In this document: positions 27,288 to 35,065 of the stretch, piece after piece
Layout: every line of letters starts with the position of its first letter
Numbering within the stretch: the first letter of the stretch is position 1
NCBI GenBank assembly: GCA_017416535.1
Contig: JAFQCG010000001.1
Location: forward strand, 203,013-267,012
Length of the DNA stretch: 64,000 bases
Direction: 5' to 3'
Source of the DNA: Bacilli bacterium
GTDB lineage: Bacteria > Bacillota_I > Bacilli_A > RF39 > UBA660
The notes under the pieces: generated by a model
What the model was told of the DNA's origin: nothing
Databases searched by the model: none
The model's input: only the letters and a program-made list of their open reading frames with translations
Program-made: the position numbers and the translations under genes

Positions 27288-28505
27288 ATGAAAATAATCG
27301 ATGTAAAAGGAAGAGAAATTCTTGATTCTAGAGGAAATCCTACTGTTGAAGTAGATGTTATTCTAGAAAATGGTATAAGGGGACGTGCTGCTGTACCAAG
27401 TGGAGCATCTACTGGAGAAAGAGAAGCTCTAGAAATGAGAGATGGTGGAGAACGTTATTGTGGTAAAGGTGTTTTAAATGCGGTTAATAATGTTAATACT
27501 ATTATTCGTGATAGAGTAATTGGTATGGATGCTGCTAATCAAAAAGCACTTGACTATGCAATGATTGAACTTGATGGTACTGAAACTAAATCTAAATTAG
27601 GAGCAAATGCTATTTTAGGTGTTAGTATGGCTGCATTACGTGCAAGTGCAATCAATGAAGGAAAAGAATTATATGAATATATTGGAGAAGGAAGAAGTTT
27701 ACCATACCCAATGATGAATATTATTAATGGTGGAGCTCATGCTGATAATAATCTTGATTTCCAAGAATTTATGATTATTCCACAAAGAGATACTATTCAT
27801 GAAAGAGTAAGAGTTGGTGCAGAAGTATTCCATTCTTTAAAGAAAGTATTAAATGGACGTGGATATTTTACTGGAGTAGGTGATGAAGGTGGTTTTGCAC
27901 CTAATCTAGGGTCAAATAAGGAAGGCTTTGAGTTAATTGTTGAGGCAATTGAAAAAGCTGGATATGAACCTGGAAAAGACGTTAAAATAGCTATTGATGT
28001 TGCTGCTTCAGAATTCTATGAAGATGGAAAATATCATGTTGATGGAAAAGAATTAACTACTGATGAATTGATTAATTTTTATGAAGAATTAGTTAATACT
28101 TATCCTATTATTTCAATTGAAGATCCAGTAGATGAAAATGATTGGGAAGGATTTACTAAGATTACTGAAAGAATTGGTGATAGAGTTCAATTAGTAGGAG
28201 ATGATTTATTCGTTACTAATAAAAAATGTCTTCAAATGGGAATTGATAAGAAAGCTGGAAATGCTATTTTATTAAAGGTAAACCAAATTGGTACAATTAC
28301 TGAAACAATTGAAACTATTGAATTAGCTAAGGCTAATGGATATAAAACAATTATTTCTCATAGAAGTGGAGAAACAGAAGATAATACAATTGCTGATTTA
28401 GCAGTAGGGCTTGATTTAGGACAAATTAAAACAGGTTCTATGTCTAGAACAGATAGAATTTGTAAATATAATCAATTAATGAGAATTGAAGAAGAACTAA
28501 ATTAA
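27288..28505 (+). CDS. eno: Enolase
   Basis: Converts 2-phosphoglycerate to phosphoenolpyruvate in glycolysis. Signatures: [17 protein letters not shown] at the N-terminus, [10 protein letters not shown] near 202-211, the magnesium ligands in DVAAS, SIEDP and GDDLF, and LLKVNQIGT near 328-336, with [10 protein letters not shown]. At 405 residues it is about 25 shorter than the Bacillus enzyme. It stops at MRIEEELN and so lacks the usual ~17-residue C-terminal tail. The active site is intact, so the gene is probably functional. AGGAGG precedes the start. The terminator contains the stop codon in its loop. Confidence 0.96.
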   Translation: MKIIDVKGREILDSRGNPTVEVDVILENGIRGRAAVPSGASTGEREALEMRDGGERYCGKGVLNAVNNVNTIIRDRVIGMDAANQKALDYAMIELDGTETKSKLGANAILGVSMAALRASAINEGKELYEYIGEGRSLPYPMMNIINGGAHADNNLDFQEFMIIPQRDTIHERVRVGAEVFHSLKKVLNGRGYFTGVGDEGGFAPNLGSNKEGFELIVEAIEKAGYEPGKDVKIAIDVAASEFYEDGKYHVDGKELTTDELINFYEELVNTYPIISIEDPVDENDWEGFTKITERIGDRVQLVGDDLFVTNKKCLQMGIDKKAGNAILLKVNQIGTITETIETIELAKANGYKTIISHRSGETEDNTIADLAVGLDLGQIKTGSMSRTDRICKYNQLMRIEEELN

Positions 28506-28520
28506 TTAGTTCTTTTTTTG
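28492..28520 (+). terminator. Intrinsic terminator overlapping the eno stop codon
   Basis: The stem 28492-28500/28506-28514 (9 bp) holds the stop codon in its loop. The T-run after it also contributes to the next promoter's -35. Confidence 0.85.
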
Positions 28521-28546
28521 ACAAATTAATATAAGTGTGTTATAAT
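28518..28546 (+). promoter_or_regulatory. Consensus promoter of the proS T-box transcript
   Basis: TTGACA (28518-28523), 17 bp, TATAAT (28541-28546), directly behind the eno terminator. Confidence 0.93.
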
Positions 28547-28552
28547 ATGAAC

Positions 28553-28825
28553 ACATTTTGAGATTAATAGGTATTGATTGACAAATGATTATTTAAATAG
28601 TAAAATCGATTTATTGATAAATCCAATAGAGAAGACCATAATTGTATTTAGCTCTTATGCAAAGTGAATTAAGGATAGTGAGAACTTAATCATAATCTGA
28701 TACAATTCCTACCTTTTCTGGTGAAATAAGTGTTTCCGGTGTAATCTACATCGTTAAAAATAAGAGTTAAAGTAAGGATGGTACCGTGCATTATGCACTC
28801 CTTTAGGTATCATCCTTTTTATTTT
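28553..28825 (+). ncRNA. T-box riboswitch, proline-specific (CCU specifier), controlling proS
   Basis: The leader senses uncharged tRNA-Pro. Lower stem I pairs AGAGAAG (28628-28634) with CTTTTCT (28713-28719). The next helix pairs AATTGTAT (28640-28647) with ATACAATT (28700-28707). The internal loop between them shows CCUAC on its 3' side, placing the specifier codon CCU (Pro) at 28708-28710. The conserved T-box sequence AAGGATGGTACCGTGCA is at about 28774-28790. The competing terminator pairs GGATGGTACC (28776-28785) with GGTATCATCC (about 28806-28815) and ends in T residues. This accounts for most of the 340 bases between eno and the next ORF. Confidence 0.95.
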
Positions 28826-28846
28826 AAATTATAGGAGGTGGTTCAG

Positions 28847-29008
28847 ATGTCATCTGAAGTAAAATTTAATTTATATGTTGGTAGATTTCAGTTAATGTCT
28901 GTTCTACCCAATAAGATGAATACTTTTCTTGGAGAATATCTCCCGGAATATTTAAATATTATTTATGAAAAGAAATTAGGAGGAGAAAATTATGAAATTA
29001 AAAAATAG
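28847..29008 (+). CDS. Small ORF (53 residues) between the T-box and proS
   Basis: I do not recognise it. It has an excellent ribosome binding site (AGGAGGTG, seven bases before ATG), 53 codons with no unusual codon use, and ends with TAG at 29006-29008, overlapping the proS start (28992) by 17 bases in another frame. The protein begins MSSEVKFNLYVGRF and is mixed hydrophobic/charged with no clear membrane segment. The overlap and the site suggest that it is translated and coupled to proS. It could be a small protein in its own right or a leader ORF that only sets proS translation. Confidence 0.55.
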   Translation: MSSEVKFNLYVGRFQLMSVLPNKMNTFLGEYLPEYLNIIYEKKLGGENYEIKK

Positions 29009-30668
29009 TTATTTTTTTACAAAAAGAGAAGATTCAAAAGATGAAGAAAGTGTAAGTGCCAATTTATTAGTTAGATCGGGAATGATAAAAAAAGCAGGTA
29101 GTGGAATTTATTATTTCTTACCAATGGGACATAGAGTTACTAAGAAGATTGAAAAAATTGTTAGAGAGGAAATGAATGCGATTGATTCTCAAGAATTAGT
29201 AATGCCTCAATTATTACCTGAAGAAGTTTATATTGCGAGTGGACGTAGAGAAAACTTTGGTAATGGTATGTTTTCGCTAAAAGATAGATTTAATAGAAGT
29301 TATGTTCTTGGTCCAACACATGAAGAAATGTTTGTTGAAGCAGCTAAAGAAGTTATTAAATCTCATAAGGATATGCCAATTAGTTTATATCAAATGGCTA
29401 ATAAGTATCGTGATGAACCAAGAAGTAGATATGGTTTAATACGTACTCGTGAATTTGTTATGAAGGATGCTTATACATTTGATAAAGATGAAGCAGGACT
29501 TGCTGTTGCATATGATAAGATGTATGAGGCTTATAAAAAGATTTTTGATAGAGTAGGTCTTGATTATAAAATTGTTACTGCAAGTTGTGGAGTAATGGGT
29601 GGTACCTTATCAGAAGAATTCCAAGCTGTTTGTGATATTGGAGAAGATGTACTTGTTTTATGTGACAAATGCGGTCTTGCTACTAATATTGAAGTTTGTG
29701 AATGTGTAGATAATATGGAAGAATCTACTGAAGAGTATAAGGAAAAAGAATTGCTTTATACTCCAATGGTTGGAACTATTAAAGATTTAGAAGATAATTA
29801 TAATATTAAAGCAGAAGATACTGTTAAAACTTTAATATATAAAGCAGATGGTAAGTTTGTAGCTTTGATGATTCGTGGAGATCATGAAGTTAATGAAGAA
29901 AAAGTTCAAAAGTTACTTGGTGCTAAAGAATTTGAAATGGCAACAATTGAAGAAGATGAAGAAGTAACAGGTGCTAAAGTAGGATTTGCTGGACCAATTG
30001 ATTTAGATGTTAAAATTATTGTTGATAATGTTGTTAGCAAGATGAGAAATTTCTTAGTTGGCGCTAATAAAACTGATTATCACTATATTAATGTTAATTT
30101 AAGTGACTTTAAATATGATATGGTTGCTGATATTAGAAATGTTACTGAAAATGATGTTTGTCCAAAATGTGGAGCTAAACTTTCGTTTAAAAAAGGAATT
30201 GAAGTTGGTAATACATTTAAATTAGGTACTAAGTATTCTGAAGCAATGGATTTATACTTTGCAGATGAAGATAATAAACTTAAACCAGTTGTTATGGGAT
30301 GCTATGGAATTGGTATTGCTAGAATTCTTGCTGCAGTAGTTGAACAAAATCATGATGAAAATGGTATGATTTTACCAAAGAATATTGCTCCATATGAAGT
30401 TAGTATTGTAATTGCTAATGTTAAAGATGAAGAACAAGTAAGATTAGGTAATGAATTATATGATAAATTAAATGAAAAAGGTATTGAAGTTTTACTAGAT
30501 GATAGAAATGAACGTGCTGGAGTTAAATTCAAAGATATGGATTTAATTGGTATACCAGTAAGAGTTGTTGTTGGAAAGAAAGCAAATGAAGGTATTGTTG
30601 AGTATAAAGAAAGAGCAAATGATATTGTAGAAGAATTATCAATTGATGAGTTATTAAATCGTTTTTAG
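28992..30668 (+). CDS. proS: Prolyl-tRNA synthetase, bacterial type with editing domain
   Basis: Class II synthetase, 558 residues. Motif 1 (MGHRVTKKIEKIVREEMNAI), motif 2 (YRDEPRSRYGLIRTREFVMK) and motif 3 (GCYGIGIARI near 435) are present. The insertion between motifs 2 and 3 (about 235-385) is the editing domain that removes Ala-tRNA-Pro, with VKTLIYKADGKFVALMIRGD recognisable. The C-terminal anticodon-binding domain begins near 465. Start ATG 28992 behind AGGAGG. Expression depends on the T-box upstream; read-through continues over the 53-codon ORF. Confidence 0.97.
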   Translation: MKLKNSYFFTKREDSKDEESVSANLLVRSGMIKKAGSGIYYFLPMGHRVTKKIEKIVREEMNAIDSQELVMPQLLPEEVYIASGRRENFGNGMFSLKDRFNRSYVLGPTHEEMFVEAAKEVIKSHKDMPISLYQMANKYRDEPRSRYGLIRTREFVMKDAYTFDKDEAGLAVAYDKMYEAYKKIFDRVGLDYKIVTASCGVMGGTLSEEFQAVCDIGEDVLVLCDKCGLATNIEVCECVDNMEESTEEYKEKELLYTPMVGTIKDLEDNYNIKAEDTVKTLIYKADGKFVALMIRGDHEVNEEKVQKLLGAKEFEMATIEEDEEVTGAKVGFAGPIDLDVKIIVDNVVSKMRNFLVGANKTDYHYINVNLSDFKYDMVADIRNVTENDVCPKCGAKLSFKKGIEVGNTFKLGTKYSEAMDLYFADEDNKLKPVVMGCYGIGIARILAAVVEQNHDENGMILPKNIAPYEVSIVIANVKDEEQVRLGNELYDKLNEKGIEVLLDDRNERAGVKFKDMDLIGIPVRVVVGKKANEGIVEYKERANDIVEELSIDELLNRF

Positions 30669-30687
30669 AATAATTTATAATTTATGG

Positions 30688-30721
30688 GACATGTTAATGA
30701 ATAGTTAACATGTCTTTTTTC
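30688..30721 (+). terminator. Intrinsic terminator after proS
   Basis: A perfect 10-bp stem (30688-30697/30705-30714), 7-base loop, T-run. Confidence 0.92.
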
Positions 30722-30753
30722 GTAAAATGTGTGATAAATGTGTGAAAAAAGAC

Positions 30754-30782
30754 TTGCAATATTGTATGAAAAATAAGATAAT
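30754..30782 (+). promoter_or_regulatory. Promoter of the WXG100 gene cluster
   Basis: TTGCAA (30754-30759), 17 bp, GATAAT (30777-30782). It is the only clear promoter before the six rightward small genes. Confidence 0.65.
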
Positions 30783-30833
30783 TGTAGTGTAAGGTATTAG
30801 AGTAGAGGGGTGTCTTACTTTAAGGAGGTCAAT

Positions 30834-31187
30834 ATGAATAATAACAACGATGTATTTGCCTTGAATGAAGCAGTAATTGATAATTATATGCTAGATATTA
30901 TTGAATGTAGCAATAAAGTTAAAGCTATATTTAATAAAATAGATGATTTAGTTGAAAAACTAAAAAGCAATTACGTTTGTGAGAGTGCAACAACATTATT
31001 TAAACAATATGAAGATTTCAATGATAATTATTCAATTGTTGTAAATAATATTCTTAGTTATAATACAGATTTGATGTCTTTAAAGAAAAAATATGTTTCT
31101 GCTTTAAACGACCTAACACAGAAAATGAAATCAGAAGCTGTGCGTTTGCAAGCTGATAAAACTGATGGATATAAGGAAGAGAGGTAG
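30834..31187 (+). CDS. Small helical protein, first gene of the type VII secretion cluster
   Basis: A 117-residue acidic protein from ATG 30834, which has AAGGAGG before it; an earlier in-frame ATG at 30810 does not. Predicted almost wholly helical with heptad-like spacing (for example CSNKVKAIFNKIDDLVEKL and YNTDLMSLKKKYVSALNDL) and no signal peptide or membrane segment. No WXG motif is present. Size, helicity and place directly before a WXG100 gene suggest an ESX-family or partner protein, but I know no named family for it. Seven bases separate it from the next gene, so they are co-translated. Confidence 0.5.
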   Translation: MNNNNDVFALNEAVIDNYMLDIIECSNKVKAIFNKIDDLVEKLKSNYVCESATTLFKQYEDFNDNYSIVVNNILSYNTDLMSLKKKYVSALNDLTQKMKSEAVRLQADKTDGYKEER

Positions 31188-31193
31188 AAAATT

Positions 31194-31496
31194 ATGGATT
31201 TTCAAAGCGCAGATCATGGTGTAAGTATCACTGGTATGAACCAATATATCGATGATATTAACACTGTAGTTTTAACTGAAGTTGCTGCTGCATTAAGAGA
31301 CACTGGTGCTGTTGAAGATGCAGTAAGAGCTGGATGGCATGGTAATGCTCCAGAACAATTTATTGCTAACTTAAATAAGGCAAAAGAACAAATGGTTGAA
31401 ACTTTAAAACAATTACAAAACACATTCGAAACAGAGCTAAATGGTATCAAATCTTCAATTTTAGATATGGATGCTAATTTAGTTGATGAAGAGTAG
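31194..31496 (+). CDS. WXG100 family type VII secretion protein
   Basis: A 100-residue helical hairpin protein with the WXG motif in the turn: the central stretch RAGWHGNAPEQF (residues about 48-59) is flanked by two amphipathic helices. No signal peptide, as expected for ESAT-6-like proteins exported by EssC. The C-terminus ends in an acidic stretch. It is the clearest EsxA/YukE-type protein here and so is a likely substrate or structural secretion partner. Start after GTAGAAAATT, weak ribosome binding site; coupling to the gene seven bases upstream is likely. Confidence 0.88.
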   Translation: MDFQSADHGVSITGMNQYIDDINTVVLTEVAAALRDTGAVEDAVRAGWHGNAPEQFIANLNKAKEQMVETLKQLQNTFETELNGIKSSILDMDANLVDEE

Positions 31497-31507
31497 GAGG
31501 TAAGACA

Positions 31508-31993
31508 ATGGGTGCAATAGGACAATGGGTTAAAAATCAAGCTTCTAGAGCTTGGGATAGCGTTCAAAATATCGGAGATAAGTTCTCTACTGCAATCGGT
31601 AAAGTTCAAGGTTATGTAGGTACTGCATTTGAAGTTGCTAAGAATGGTTCAACATTCGTTGGTTTACAATATTCTTCAATCGGTACAATCCGTTCTGCTA
31701 TTAGAAACTATGTTACAGGAGTACAAAAAGTACTTGCTGACTTAAATACAAAAGCTTCTAATAAAAATGCTTTAAAAGGTGAAGTTGCTTCTGCAGCTGA
31801 TGCTTATGTTAAAGCTGTTTCAGACGTAGCACAAGCTTATGTTTCTGCATTATTAGCATACAGTGATAGAATGTATGAATATGGTGAAGAATATAAGAAA
31901 GCTGATACTAACCTTGCTTCTACAGTTAGTGAAGAAGCTTCAGCTTTATCTAGTTCTGCTGAAACATATCAAGAAAAATATAACCAACAATAG
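31508..31993 (+). CDS. Helical ESX-like protein, 161 residues
   Basis: I do not recognise a named family. The N-terminal ~60 residues (MGAIGQWVKNQASRAWDSVQ, then GKVQGYVGTAFEVAK) are amphipathic and Gly/Ala-rich. The remainder is a long helical pair: ALKGEVASAADAYVKAVSDV resembles the helix-turn around the WXG position of ESX-like and LXG-associated proteins (a G-x-x-A pattern without Trp). No signal peptide. Strong GGAGG site. The 11-base spacing on both sides places it in the same transcript. It may be a substrate or chaperone-like partner. Confidence 0.5.
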   Translation: MGAIGQWVKNQASRAWDSVQNIGDKFSTAIGKVQGYVGTAFEVAKNGSTFVGLQYSSIGTIRSAIRNYVTGVQKVLADLNTKASNKNALKGEVASAADAYVKAVSDVAQAYVSALLAYSDRMYEYGEEYKKADTNLASTVSEEASALSSSAETYQEKYNQQ

Positions 31994-32004
31994 AGAACTA
32001 ATAT

Positions 32005-32313
32005 ATGAGTAGTCTATACGAGTTATATAACAAAAGAACAAAATATAAGGCTTTACGAGAGAACGTTACTAATGCTATTAACGTTCTTTCTCGTAATATA
32101 ATTAATGATGGACTTTCTAATGCTAGTTATTCATTAAGTAATAATTATACTGTTAATGAAGTGGCATGTAAGAACGATGTTATTAGTAAGGCAAAAGATA
32201 ATTTGGCGTCTGATTTAAGTAACTTGAATGCTTGCTTATCTTCAATTAATTCTAAAATTTATAGTTTAAATAAAGAAATTGAAGAAGCAGAAGCAGCCGA
32301 GGGTGCAGTTTAG
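32005..32313 (+). CDS. Small coiled-coil protein, YwqH/DUF5082-like
   Basis: A 102-residue, almost all-helical protein with N-terminal LYELYNKRTKYKALRENVTN and C-terminal LSSINSKIYSLNKEIEEAEA. The layout recalls YwqH (DUF5082), a small protein encoded upstream of LXG-type type VII substrates in Bacillus, where such proteins act as targeting partners. The resemblance is in size, position and pattern rather than in an identifiable signature. The start lacks a strong ribosome binding site and lies 11 bases after the previous stop. Confidence 0.4.
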   Translation: MSSLYELYNKRTKYKALRENVTNAINVLSRNIINDGLSNASYSLSNNYTVNEVACKNDVISKAKDNLASDLSNLNACLSSINSKIYSLNKEIEEAEAAEGAV

Positions 32314-32324
32314 TAGGTGATAGT

Positions 32325-32609
32325 ATGGCGGAAATTAAAGCAAACGGTGACGAACTAATTAATTGTGGTGAAAGTATGATTGCTTTATGCGATGACTATT
32401 TAACACAAATTAATAATTTGTTTGATTCATTATCAAAGTTAAATAAAACTGGTTGGTCTGGTAGAGCAGCTGATGGTTATGTTTCTAAGTTAGTTATGGA
32501 TCGTAAGAGATTCACTGAATTTGGTGATTATCTAAAAATGTACGGAAAAGTAATTAAAAATACTGGTGATAATGTTAATCGAATCATTGCAAAGTGGGAT
32601 GATAAATAA
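32325..32609 (+). CDS. WXG100 family protein (second copy)
   Basis: A 94-residue helical hairpin with the turn sequence KTGWSGRAADGYVSKL (residues about 45-60), a canonical WXG. Sequence around the turn differs clearly from the WXG100 protein at 31194-31496, so this is not a recent duplicate. The two could form a heterodimer or separate homodimers. Start after AGGTGATAG. Its stop codon overlaps or abuts the next start at 32609 (TAATGG), showing translational coupling. Confidence 0.85.
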   Translation: MAEIKANGDELINCGESMIALCDDYLTQINNLFDSLSKLNKTGWSGRAADGYVSKLVMDRKRFTEFGDYLKMYGKVIKNTGDNVNRIIAKWDDK

Positions 32610-32917
32610 TGGCAAAAGTAAGTTTAGATTATGGTCCAATAAGTAATAATTGTATTACTTCTTTAGATAGTGTTATTGATGCACTAAATGAAGCAATAAA
32701 ATATTTACAACAAAATTCTATTCCAAGTGATTTCTATAAAAGAACTACACTTTCTAATACAATTGCTGATTTAAAATCTCAAAGAGATAATTTAGTTTAT
32801 GTTAAGAATTGGATTGTAAATAGTAATGCTAATTATAATTCAATGATTGATAAATTGAATATTCAAGCCAATAAATTGCCTGTATATCAAGTAAAACGTA
32901 GAACGACTATCGTTTAA
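32609..32917 (+). CDS. Small helical protein, last gene of the rightward cluster
   Basis: 102 residues, predicted helical, no WXG, no signal peptide. Its start overlaps the stop of the WXG100 gene before it by one base, so a tight functional link with that protein is likely. The C-terminus (VYQVKRRTTIV) is basic, unlike the other proteins of the cluster. The family is unknown to me. A hairpin terminator follows. Confidence 0.45.
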   Translation: MAKVSLDYGPISNNCITSLDSVIDALNEAIKYLQQNSIPSDFYKRTTLSNTIADLKSQRDNLVYVKNWIVNSNANYNSMIDKLNIQANKLPVYQVKRRTTIV

Positions 32918-32920
32918 ATT

Positions 32921-32944
32921 AAACACTATATAGTGTTTTTTTTT
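32921..32944 (+). terminator. Terminator of the WXG100 cluster
   Basis: AAACACTA-TA-TAGTGTTT followed by a T-run. Confidence 0.75.
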
Positions 32945-32945
32945 G

Positions 32946-32982
32946 TAAAAAAAAGATAGCTTTTGTTGCTATCTTTTTTATT
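32946..32982. terminator. Bidirectional terminator between the WXG100 cluster and the metallopeptidase
   Basis: The stem 32952-32960/32968-32976 is flanked by an A-run on the left and a T-run on the right, so it can act on both converging transcripts. Confidence 0.8.
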
Positions 32983-34696
32983 TTGTAGTATTTATTTCAG
33001 TTGTTGGTTGAGACTTTGCGTTTATATAGCTTAAAACATCGCTATTACGGCTAAAATTAGCTGTTGTGTATTTTTTCTTTGCTGATGTTAAATAATTGCT
33101 TGTATAAGTGTTATATGCATTAAAATTGCAATTGTCATATACTTTGTCATCTATACTTGCTTGTAAATTATATTCATTATATAAAGTATTTATATTATCA
33201 ACTGTCATTCCATTACTTTCAGCAATGGCATTAAAGAAATTATTTTGAATTTCCCCATGCCATTTTATAAAGTCTTCTGCATGTTTTAGTGAATTTGTTT
33301 TTGTATATTCTAGATGTCCGTATATATCTAATTCCCAGTTTCTAATTAAATAGAATGCTGAGTCTAAATCTTTAACTTTCCCTTCATGAATTGCATCAGC
33401 CAGATTATCATAGAAGTTTTTGCTTAAATATTTTACTGCATCTGTTCTTATATCCATACGTATTGCTGTCTTTTCTGCATCTGTTGGTGTTAATCCTGTT
33501 TTTGCTGTATAGTTTTTCCAAAAATCATCGGGATCGCTTTGTGTTATTTCAACTGAGTACATATATTTTAAGAATTCTTTTTGTGATTCTGTATTTGTTA
33601 GTTCTAAATCTTTATATGCGCTTTCAAGAGTATTATTAAATGCTACATCTTCTAAACCTTGGTTTTCTAAATTTAGGTCATTAAATCTACTTAGATTGTA
33701 TGATCTTACATAAGATATTTTCTTCCCGTATGTTCCTGGTTCTATTTTTAAATAGTCTGACATTCCAAGTTCAGCTGCAGCTTCTAATACCCAACTATTC
33801 CATAGTGAATCTACTGGTACTTTTTCTTCTTTATTTGGTAGATTATACATTCTACATATTCCGGATTCTAATCCATTTTCGTCGTTTATGTCACTTGCAC
33901 TATATTCTAATAAATGCATTATTTCATGTACAATTACTGATTTTAATATTTCATCGGGGTTAGCATTTTCTCCTGTGATTTTTTTTACGTCTGCATACAT
34001 GTCTGTCATTGTTGGATTGTATACAAATGTTAGATTATTTGTAATATATGCATTTGATGCTGAACCTGTTCTTTGAAACATAGTTAATTTTGTTAGTGTA
34101 TTAGCAACTTTTGCAATTTCAATATCGTTGAATTCGTTATTTACTACTTCTGCAATAAGTGTACATATTTTATTCATATCTGATGTTGACATGTCTGAGT
34201 AGAATGTATTTATACTGTCTGTACCTTTAGACATATATTCTTTGTTGTTTTGTTGTACTTTTTGTATTAATTTATTAACATCTAATTTTCCTTGATTATT
34301 TAATAAATCTGATTGTGTACTTTTATTTATTTGTGTTGAATTATATACTGCAAGCGCTTCATCTAATCCGTAATATGGAGCATATTCAAATGAATAATCA
34401 TGGGAATTCAATTGGTTTATAAAATTCATATAATTATAATTATTCATTGTAATTGAATGTGTATTTAAATCTTCATCATAAACACTTAATTCGCTACTCT
34501 TTGTTGAATTGATATAATCTGATGTAATCGATGAATTGTTTGTTGTGTTACTATATGAGGATTGTTTTGATTGACTTGCAAATTGTAATAAACCTCCAGT
34601 ACATGCTGTTGCACTAAAAGCCATTACAAGAGTAAGACCTATTGCTATTCCTGCTTTTTTAAATTTGTTTAGTTTATATTTCTTTTCTGGATCCAT
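32978..34696 (-). CDS. Lipoprotein zinc metallopeptidase linked to the type VII locus
   Basis: A 572-residue protein from ATG 34696 (AAGGAGTG upstream). An N-terminal basic region and hydrophobic stretch end in SATAC near residue 32, a probable lipobox, so it is likely anchored outside the membrane. After a Ser/Asn/Thr-rich linker the only clear motif is VIVHEIMHLLEYSA (about 260-273), the HExxH zinc site. EAAAELG about 50 residues later offers a Glu as a possible third ligand, as in gluzincins. No named family is recognised. It lies between the WXG100 genes and yukD/essC but has its own promoter. A role in processing secreted proteins or cell wall is conjecture. Confidence 0.65.
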   Translation of the reverse strand: MDPEKKYKLNKFKKAGIAIGLTLVMAFSATACTGGLLQFASQSKQSSYSNTTNNSSITSDYINSTKSSELSVYDEDLNTHSITMNNYNYMNFINQLNSHDYSFEYAPYYGLDEALAVYNSTQINKSTQSDLLNNQGKLDVNKLIQKVQQNNKEYMSKGTDSINTFYSDMSTSDMNKICTLIAEVVNNEFNDIEIAKVANTLTKLTMFQRTGSASNAYITNNLTFVYNPTMTDMYADVKKITGENANPDEILKSVIVHEIMHLLEYSASDINDENGLESGICRMYNLPNKEEKVPVDSLWNSWVLEAAAELGMSDYLKIEPGTYGKKISYVRSYNLSRFNDLNLENQGLEDVAFNNTLESAYKDLELTNTESQKEFLKYMYSVEITQSDPDDFWKNYTAKTGLTPTDAEKTAIRMDIRTDAVKYLSKNFYDNLADAIHEGKVKDLDSAFYLIRNWELDIYGHLEYTKTNSLKHAEDFIKWHGEIQNNFFNAIAESNGMTVDNINTLYNEYNLQASIDDKVYDNCNFNAYNTYTSNYLTSAKKKYTTANFSRNSDVLSYINAKSQPTTEINTTK

Positions 34697-34719
34697 ATTA
34701 TACACTCCTTATTATAATA

Positions 34720-34748
34720 ATTTTATCATATTAGTTTTTAAAGGACAA
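34720..34748 (-). promoter_or_regulatory. Promoter of the metallopeptidase gene
   Basis: Reading the minus strand: TTGTCC (34748-34743), 17 bp, TAAAAT (34725-34720) with a TG-extended -10. Confidence 0.65.
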
Positions 34749-34782
34749 TTATTACTACAGTTACATATGTTAAGTTTAGTCA

Positions 34783-34812
34783 AATAAAAAAAGCTATACA
34801 AATAGCTTTTTT
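34783..34812 (-). terminator. Terminator after essC-yukD
   Basis: The stem formed by AAAAAAGCTAT and ATAGCTTTTTT around ACAA can end the minus-strand transcript just at the yukD stop codon. Confidence 0.75.
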
Positions 34813-35065
34813 ATAATAGTATTAAAGTTGTTCCGTTTCTTATATCGGTATTATATAAAAGAGTATTTGGTTCATATTTTTGACTTGTATCTCTATTATA
34901 TAGTGATGTTGTATTACTTCCTTCATAACATCCATCAGAAAATTCTGCAACTGTTTTATTTAGTAATGTGATTATGTTTCCAATTCTTTTGTTAATTGGT
35001 AGGTATACATCAAAGCTTGTTTCAATTGTTGGAACTACTAGTTCAACTAAAACTTTATTTTTCAT
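34811..35065 (-). CDS. YukD/EsaB-like ubiquitin-fold protein of type VII secretion
   Basis: An 84-residue protein beginning KVLVELVVPTIETSFDVYLP. The pattern of a beta strand pair, then the helix RIGNIITLLNKTVAEFS, and a late strand ending NGTTLILL fits the ubiquitin-like YukD/EsaB family, small cytoplasmic parts of Firmicutes type VII systems. The start is ATG 35065 behind AGGAGG and overlaps the end of essC by 11 bases, so the two are translationally coupled. The longer frame from 35086 is inside essC and rejected. Confidence 0.75.
   Translation of the reverse strand: MKNKVLVELVVPTIETSFDVYLPINKRIGNIITLLNKTVAEFSDGCYEGSNTTSLYNRDTSQKYEPNTLLYNTDIRNGTTLILL

Noticed and set aside
33391-34076. 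Open frames opposite the metallopeptidase gene
   Set aside because: No ribosome binding sites, and hydrophobic translations typical of antisense reading of AT-rich genes.
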